Below are positions 6,578 to 10,207 of a DNA stretch of 10,207 nucleotides, one piece after another. The DNA comes from Ruminococcus sp. (GTDB taxonomy: Bacteria; Bacillota; Clostridia; Oscillospirales; Ruminococcaceae). Positions within the stretch are counted from its first letter, which is position 1, and each line of letters starts with the position of its first letter. The notes beneath the pieces were generated by a model that did no database searches, had not been told where the DNA came from, and saw only the letters and a program-made list of their open reading frames with translations. The stretch lies in the NCBI GenBank assembly GCA_003446315.1, contig DMBA01000037.1:1-10207 (forward strand). The letters are read 5' to 3'. The translations under genes were made by a program, and so were the position numbers.

Positions 6578-7273
6578 ATGGATTCAACAAAAGCGACAAT
6601 TGATAAGATGCGGCTGGTTATTCCGGCGATGCTGCTGTGCATGATCGGTGATTACTGCATCGGCATCGAACCGCGGAATTCCGAGCCGCTGGGCACCTTT
6701 GCCGGCACAGGCTGGCTGACCATCGCAGATTGGCGCATCGCATTATCGGATTTCACTGGCGCAATCGGCAGCGTTTTATATGCCATCGGCGCAGTCGCAT
6801 TTATTCGCTGGCTGCTGGCGCATCTGCATACCAAAACAAAGGCAGAACAAATCTGGCTGCGGCTTTATACCATCGGGCTCGGTATCGGCTGCGTATCGTT
6901 TCTGTATTTTCACATTGCATGCGGCGGTCTGATCCATCATTTTAAGCTGCTTTATGAGGCAACGGGCAGCAATTTGGCGCAGACAACGGATTATTGGGGC
7001 AGGATGTTTTTGCCCGAAGCAATCCCGTTTTTCGCATTATTTATCGTATTTGATGTACTGACAAGTGCTGCATGGACTGCGCTCATTTTGCTGCGTGTGT
7101 TTCCTGTCTCAAGGTGGCTGATCCTTGCTGCACCAGTCATTTCGGCAGCCATCGGCACATTACCGGATCTGCTTCCGCTTCCGGTTTCCGGCATCAATGC
7201 AGGATTTGAGAGCCTTGGCTGGCTGATGATGTTTGCATGCGGCATCCGCATCATTGAAAAGGGGGCGACATGA
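6578..7273 (+). CDS. Multi-pass membrane protein, unknown function (possibly DUF6796-like)
   Basis: A 231-residue protein with about six hydrophobic helices (near 11-31, 59-83, 95-115, 148-174, 178-195 and 205-226) and a short basic C-terminus. Features that may matter are GDY at 24-26 just after the first helix segment, the His-rich FHIACGGLIHHF (111-122) and the closing SGINAGFESLGWLMMF. It reminds me of the DUF6796 membrane family, but this is a weak recollection. The ATG at 6578 follows AGGGG with a rather short spacing. It is the first gene of a tightly packed unit and overlaps the hydrolase-like gene by ATGA, so the two are probably translated together and may act together. No catalytic motif was found; transport, sensing or membrane anchoring are all possible. 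Confidence 0.8.
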   Translation: MDSTKATIDKMRLVIPAMLLCMIGDYCIGIEPRNSEPLGTFAGTGWLTIADWRIALSDFTGAIGSVLYAIGAVAFIRWLLAHLHTKTKAEQIWLRLYTIGLGIGCVSFLYFHIACGGLIHHFKLLYEATGSNLAQTTDYWGRMFLPEAIPFFALFIVFDVLTSAAWTALILLRVFPVSRWLILAAPVISAAIGTLPDLLPLPVSGINAGFESLGWLMMFACGIRIIEKGAT

Positions 7274-7932
7274 TGTGGAAGCATGTTTATCCGAAATCAT
7301 GGGGCAGACTGTTTGAACGCTATATTGACGAAAATCTGCCGGACAAAAAGGATGCGATCTGCCGAAGAGCTGATGCAAAATATGCGGAATTGCTCGCACA
7401 AAAAGGAGATATCGGAAAAGGTGCAATGGCAGATACGATGAATATATGGTACTGCATTGTTGCGTTTTATGAAGCAAGCGACCATGTGATCGACGGTGAT
7501 GCATTTCAGATCATCCACGGCTGGCATATTGACAAATTGCGGGCACTTGGCAAGATTATTGATGCCAACAAACAGCAACTTCCATTCAGACTGATGCTGC
7601 AAATCTACCGGCGCTATGAACAGAATCTGCACGCGCACCGTGCAATAGGCGAATGGGCTGATGCATGGGACATTGCGATGAACCCGGACAACCGGCAGGA
7701 AGGCTGCTGTTTTCATTTGATCGGCTGCCCGATCGCAAAGCACGCAAAGGCAAATGGTTATGAGAATCTGCTGCCGTTCCTTTGCAAGACTGACCATGCA
7801 CTCGCCGAAGTCCTTCATGCAAAGCTGATCCGTACAAAAACCGAAATTCTTGGTGGTGCATGCTGCGATTATTGGTATGTCGGAGATCAAAGTGCCGCTG
7901 CAAAGGCGTTTGCTGATTTGGAAAAGATTTGA
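7270..7932 (+). CDS. L-2-amino-thiazoline-4-carboxylic acid hydrolase family protein
   Basis: A 220-residue soluble protein. The C-terminal half carries the pattern I associate with the ATC hydrolase family (PF14196): CCFHLIGCPIAKHAKANGY, then LLPFLCKTDHALAEVLHAKL and TKTEILGGACCDYWYVGD. The conserved cysteines (C147, C153, C172, C199) and D200 stand out as likely active-site or metal ligands. The founding activity in Pseudomonas opens L-ATC to N-carbamoyl-L-cysteine during cysteine formation, but most gut Clostridia homologues are untested, and no carbamoyl-cysteine hydrolase or racemase gene is nearby. The reaction here may therefore differ. The start ATG at 7270 overlaps the previous stop (ATGA) and has a GGGGG ribosome site; a second ATG follows directly. 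The next gene begins 16 bases after the stop. Confidence 0.8.
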   Translation: MMWKHVYPKSWGRLFERYIDENLPDKKDAICRRADAKYAELLAQKGDIGKGAMADTMNIWYCIVAFYEASDHVIDGDAFQIIHGWHIDKLRALGKIIDANKQQLPFRLMLQIYRRYEQNLHAHRAIGEWADAWDIAMNPDNRQEGCCFHLIGCPIAKHAKANGYENLLPFLCKTDHALAEVLHAKLIRTKTEILGGACCDYWYVGDQSAAAKAFADLEKI

Positions 7933-7948
7933 AGCGGAGGTGCATATT

Positions 7949-8446
7949 TTGCGCACGACGATTGTCACATCCCTCATTTTATGTGTCGTAGAATTTCTGA
8001 CCATCATCCTTGCGAGTCCGATGGCTAAACCCGATCTTGTACTGCATTTTTTGCCGAAGGATATTCGAGAAGCTGCGAAAGACCATCCGGAACCGCCGAA
8101 ACGGAAGCAGATGGCGGCACATATTCTGCTTGGTGTTTTTCTGCTTGTATTTCTGGGCGGAATGCTGTTTCTGGGAATAGACGGGCTAAAACGCGGCTAT
8201 GGATTTGGAAAACTGACACTGCGTTTCATCAGCATGCTCTATATCATCAAAATATTCGATATTCTTGTGCAGGATCAGTGGCTTGTGATGACATCCGGAT
8301 TCTTTCAGCGTATTTTTCCGGAAACAAAAGACTGTGCCGGCTGGCATAACAGGCGCTTCAACAACAAAAATCAACTTGTCAGGATTATCGTCTATCCGTT
8401 TCTTTGTATGCTGACAGCAGCTCTGTTTGTGTGGATCGGCGGATGA
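7949..8446 (+). CDS. Small membrane protein of unknown function, TTG start
   Basis: 165 residues from a TTG start at 7949, chosen because a strong GCGGAGGTG ribosome site (7934-7942) lies 6 bases upstream. The in-frame ATG at 7850 would overlap the hydrolase gene by 83 bases and has no ribosome site. From the TTG the protein opens with RTTIVTSLILCVVEFLTIIL, a clean first membrane helix, which supports this choice. Further helices lie near 57-78, 91-108 and 146-163. The segment between the last two (VQDQWLVMTSGFF, FPETKDC, GWHNRRFNNKNQ) is rich in polar and aromatic residues and looks conserved. I do not recognise the family. Position inside the operon suggests it works with the first membrane protein and the hydrolase-like enzyme. 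Confidence 0.75.
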   Translation: MRTTIVTSLILCVVEFLTIILASPMAKPDLVLHFLPKDIREAAKDHPEPPKRKQMAAHILLGVFLLVFLGGMLFLGIDGLKRGYGFGKLTLRFISMLYIIKIFDILVQDQWLVMTSGFFQRIFPETKDCAGWHNRRFNNKNQLVRIIVYPFLCMLTAALFVWIGG

Positions 8447-8454
8447 CACCTATT

Positions 8455-8489
8455 GTTCAGGATCGTTCACAAGAACATCGCACCTGAAC
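8455..8489 (+). repeat. Two-tier hairpin between operon genes
   Basis: GTTCAGG (8455-8461) pairs with CCTGAAC (8483-8489), enclosing an inner hairpin GTTC-ACAA-GAAC (8465-8476). Four GTTC/GAAC half-sites are thus arranged symmetrically. No T tract follows, so a terminator is unlikely. It may be a binding site, or an mRNA processing or stability element that sets expression of the downstream methyltransferase. Confidence 0.4.
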
Positions 8490-8519
8490 GATTCACGTTA
8501 TAAATAAGGAGGAAAACAA

Positions 8520-9305
8520 ATGAAACCAAATTATAAAAACTGGGTACCAAACGGCATGATCGCCGCACTGACCGCCGGAATGGCTGTGCTGGGTGCAGGA
8601 ACAGCCGCACTGCTTTGCACCCCAATGCCCCCGACTGCAAAAAAGCTGATCGCGGGAACTGCCGGTGCCGGTGCACTTGCCTGCGGCGGCATGCTTGCAT
8701 GGAGCATATATGCACACGACTGTTTTTCATATGACGGGCGGCGGCAGCTTTCCAAACAGATCATCGCCGGCACAGCAGAACACATCATATTGCCGGAAGG
8801 CGGTATCGGTCTGGATGTCGGCTGCGGAAGCGGTGCCCTGACGATCGCCTGCGCCAAACGAAATCCGCAGGGGCGCATGGTCGGTATTGACCGCTGGGGC
8901 AAAGAATATGCTTCTTTCAGTAAGAATCTTTGCGAGAAAAATGCTGCCGCTGAGGGCGTATCCAATACAGAATTTCATCAGGGCGATGCCTGCAAACTCG
9001 ATTTTCCGGACGAAACTTTCGATGCAGTCACGAGTAATTATGTCTACCATAACATCTCCGGCAGGGATAAGCAGCAGCTTCTCCGTGAAACGCTGCGGGT
9101 GCTGAAAAAAGGCGGAACATTCGCCATTCACGATATCATGTCGAAAGCCCGATATGGTGATATGCAGCGGTTTATCAATGCACTTTATGACGAGGGATTT
9201 GCACGAGTGCAGCTCATTGACACGACCAACGGGAAATTTATGACCAAAGGGGAAGCCGCACTTCTCATGCTGAACGGTTCATCGCTGCTGATCGGAGAAA
9301 AATAA
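8520..9305 (+). CDS. Membrane-anchored SAM-dependent methyltransferase (class I)
   Basis: A 261-residue protein. Two hydrophobic segments rich in Ala and Gly (about 11-34 and 42-64) form an N-terminal membrane hairpin. A class I methyltransferase fold follows: motif I LDVGCGSGAL (98-107) binds SAM, D124 in MVGIDRW is the likely ribose-binding acidic residue, then GDACKLDFPDETFDAVTSNY (155-174) and LRVLKKGG (192-199), as in the UbiE/Methyltransf_11 group. The substrate is unknown; membrane attachment points to a lipid, quinone-like or other hydrophobic or exported substrate. An ideal AAGGAGG ribosome site lies 7 bases before the ATG. It sits 73 bases after the small membrane protein with no clear promoter or terminator between, so it is probably the last gene of the same operon. 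It lies upstream of the tetR-type gene, which has its own promoter. Confidence 0.87.
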   Translation: MKPNYKNWVPNGMIAALTAGMAVLGAGTAALLCTPMPPTAKKLIAGTAGAGALACGGMLAWSIYAHDCFSYDGRRQLSKQIIAGTAEHIILPEGGIGLDVGCGSGALTIACAKRNPQGRMVGIDRWGKEYASFSKNLCEKNAAAEGVSNTEFHQGDACKLDFPDETFDAVTSNYVYHNISGRDKQQLLRETLRVLKKGGTFAIHDIMSKARYGDMQRFINALYDEGFARVQLIDTTNGKFMTKGEAALLMLNGSSLLIGEK

Positions 9306-9366
9306 TTTTATTCTCAAAACGGTAATTTGTATTTGTTCATGATACATTGTCCGTCTTCAAAAACTC

Positions 9367-9392
9367 TATTTTGTGTGCAATTTCACAAAATA
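9367..9392. repeat. AT-rich inverted repeat upstream of the TetR-type gene
   Basis: A perfect 9-bp inverted repeat (TATTTTGTG at 9367-9375, CACAAAATA at 9384-9392) with an 8-base centre. It has no T tract on either strand, so it looks more like a protein binding site than a terminator. It lies just upstream of the TetR promoter -35. Confidence 0.4.
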
Positions 9393-9425
9393 AACCGATG
9401 CATATTCACATTCCGGTTTCTTTTT
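9392..9425 (+). terminator. Weak terminator candidate after the methyltransferase operon
   Basis: AAACCG (9392-9397) pairs with CGGTTT (9414-9419), followed by CTTTTT. The stem is short and the loop is 16 bases, so efficiency is doubtful. The loop holds the -35 element of the next promoter. No better terminator is visible after the methyltransferase stop. Confidence 0.4.
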
Positions 9426-9433
9426 GATATAAT
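9405..9433 (+). promoter_or_regulatory. Extended -10 promoter of the TetR-type gene
   Basis: TTCACA (9405-9410), 17-base spacer, TATAAT (9428-9433), with TG at 9425-9426 as an extended -10. Transcription should start near 9440, inside the adjoining palindrome. Confidence 0.75.
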
Positions 9434-9436
9434 CTA

Positions 9437-9460
9437 AAACGGTGTTGCGCAACACTGTTT
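9437..9460. promoter_or_regulatory. Putative operator of the TetR-type regulator
   Basis: A 24-base palindrome centred at 9448/9449, with a perfect 14-base core GTGTTGCGCAACAC (9442-9455) and four more paired positions on each side after one mismatch (9441/9456). It covers the predicted transcription start, 4 to 27 bases after the -10 element. This is the usual place and size of a TetR-family autorepression site. Confidence 0.7.
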
Positions 9461-9477
9461 CAAATTGAGGTGACAAT

Positions 9478-10110
9478 ATGGCAAACCGAACTCCGGGCGT
9501 AACGGAAAAACTAATGGAACAAGCGATGCAGGAATTTTTAGCGAAAGGCTATCGGAATGCTTCTCTGCGAACGATTGCAGAACATGCAGATACTTCTCCC
9601 CGTGCGATTTATACACGATACGGCGAAAAAGAAGGACTGTTTGCAGCGCTCGTTTCTGAGCAGGCAGATACGCTGAAAACGATGTTCCGTCAGTTCATGG
9701 CGGATTATCATGAAAGACCTGTGGATAACCAAAAACAGTTATTCCATGATGATTCCTTTGACACGGAATACCGGGAAAACATTCAGACGAGTATAGACTA
9801 CATTTATGAAAACTGGGATGCGTTTCAACTGCTGATCTGCGGCAGCGAGGGGACAAAATTTGCCGGCTTTGTCGATGAAATCGTGGAGATCGAGGAGCAT
9901 TACACGCTGCTCTATATCGAGTATACCGGAAACGATGTCATCCGTTCCGGCAGAGCAAATCCCAAGCTCATCCATCTGCTTTGCAGTTCGTTTATTCACG
10001 GTTTTTTTGAATTTGTACGCCATAATATGCCGAAAGAAGAAGCGATAACCTATATCCAACAGTTACAGGCATTTTTCGCCTGCGGCTGGGATTCCTTATT
10101 CCGCCCGTAA
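9478..10110 (+). CDS. TetR/AcrR family transcriptional regulator
   Basis: A 210-residue protein of normal TetR length. Residues 8-55 form the DNA-binding domain: EFLAKGYRNASLRTIAEHADTSPRAIYTRYGEKEGLFAALV, with the helix-turn-helix at about 28-47 and the signature Y-x-R-Y-G-x-K-E-x-L. The rest should be the helical ligand-binding and dimer domain; the ligand is not predictable. The ATG at 9478 has GAGGTG 5 bases upstream. The palindrome over its promoter suggests autorepression. Its targets are likely itself and perhaps the gene starting at 10186, because TetR regulators often control a neighbouring transporter. The same palindrome was not seen upstream of the MATE gene or the methyltransferase operon. 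Confidence 0.93.
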   Translation: MANRTPGVTEKLMEQAMQEFLAKGYRNASLRTIAEHADTSPRAIYTRYGEKEGLFAALVSEQADTLKTMFRQFMADYHERPVDNQKQLFHDDSFDTEYRENIQTSIDYIYENWDAFQLLICGSEGTKFAGFVDEIVEIEEHYTLLYIEYTGNDVIRSGRANPKLIHLLCSSFIHGFFEFVRHNMPKEEAITYIQQLQAFFACGWDSLFRP

Positions 10111-10126
10111 TTGCGGGCATTTCTTT
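10103..10126 (+). terminator. Hairpin terminator overlapping the TetR stop codon
   Basis: GCCCG (10103-10107) pairs with CGGGC (10114-10118), with a possible extra T-G pair (10108/10113) leaving a 4-base loop. The TAA stop (10108-10110) lies in the loop, and ATTTCTTT follows. It is short but GC-rich and followed by T residues, so partial termination before the next gene is plausible. Confidence 0.5.
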
Positions 10127-10185
10127 CAGCTTGCAGTTAGCTACATATAACTTTCGGAAGATCATGAGGACGAAGGAGATTTATC

Positions 10186-10207
10186 ATGAAGAAATTATTG
10201 GCTTTAT
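10186..10207 (+). CDS. Start of a gene cut by the window edge
   Basis: An ATG at 10186 has a good GAAGGAG ribosome site 7 bases upstream. Seven codons are visible (MKKLLAL), which looks like the start of a signal peptide or lipoprotein leader, but this is too short to name a family. It lies 75 bases after the TetR stop and could be a target of that regulator. No convincing promoter was seen in between. Confidence 0.65.

Noticed and set aside
7850..7948. N-terminal extension of the small membrane protein to an ATG at 7850
   Set aside because: It would overlap the hydrolase-like gene by 83 bases; the TTG at 7949 has a strong ribosome site.
7297..8007. 236-codon - strand frame opposite the hydrolase-like gene
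   Set aside because: It is antisense to two supported genes, Cys/Ile-rich without domains, and lacks a promoter or ribosome site.
10124..10151. Promoter for the gene at 10186 using TATAAC (10146-10151)
   Set aside because: The only -35 candidate, TTTCAG at 10124-10129, is a poor match, so it was not annotated.

Overview
The window looks like chromosomal DNA from a low-to-mid GC Clostridia member, most like the Ruminococcus/Oscillospiraceae group of gut or rumen anaerobes. The basis is the strong AGGAGG-type ribosome sites, several near-consensus TTGCAA/TATAAT promoters, and the protein types present: a DUF4474-like protein, a clostridial-style ECF sigma factor, a MATE pump, an ATC-hydrolase-like enzyme and a TetR regulator. 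The genus is an inference. No rRNA, tRNA, CRISPR array, insertion sequence, phage gene or origin was recognised.

Left part (1-2975, + strand): the 3' end of a DUF4474-like gene closes at a hairpin terminator (920-961). Next comes a two-gene unit joined by an ATGA overlap: an ECF sigma factor, then a single-pass membrane protein with a short cytoplasmic N-terminus, three external PASTA repeats and a C-terminal beta-rich domain. This has the layout of a sigma/anti-sigma pair whose sensor could bind peptidoglycan or muropeptides, and it is the most interesting system here. A strong bidirectional terminator (2935-2975) separates it from the next, convergent gene.

Middle part (2979-6238, - strand): a four-helix membrane GGDEF-EAL protein with a degenerate GGDEF and an intact EAL site, so probably a c-di-GMP phosphodiesterase, has its own consensus promoter. 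Upstream of it on the same strand lies a MATE multidrug/metabolite exporter.

Right part (6239-10207, + strand): a 339-base divergent intergenic region carries two back-to-back promoters and several palindromes. The rightward promoter drives a compact apparent operon: a six-helix membrane protein, an L-2-amino-thiazoline-4-carboxylate hydrolase-like protein, a small membrane protein with a TTG start, and a SAM methyltransferase carrying two N-terminal membrane helices. The joint job of these genes is not known. A TetR regulator follows, with an extended -10 promoter and a near-perfect palindrome over its predicted transcription start, as expected for autorepression. The window ends in the first codons of another gene (MKKLLAL...).
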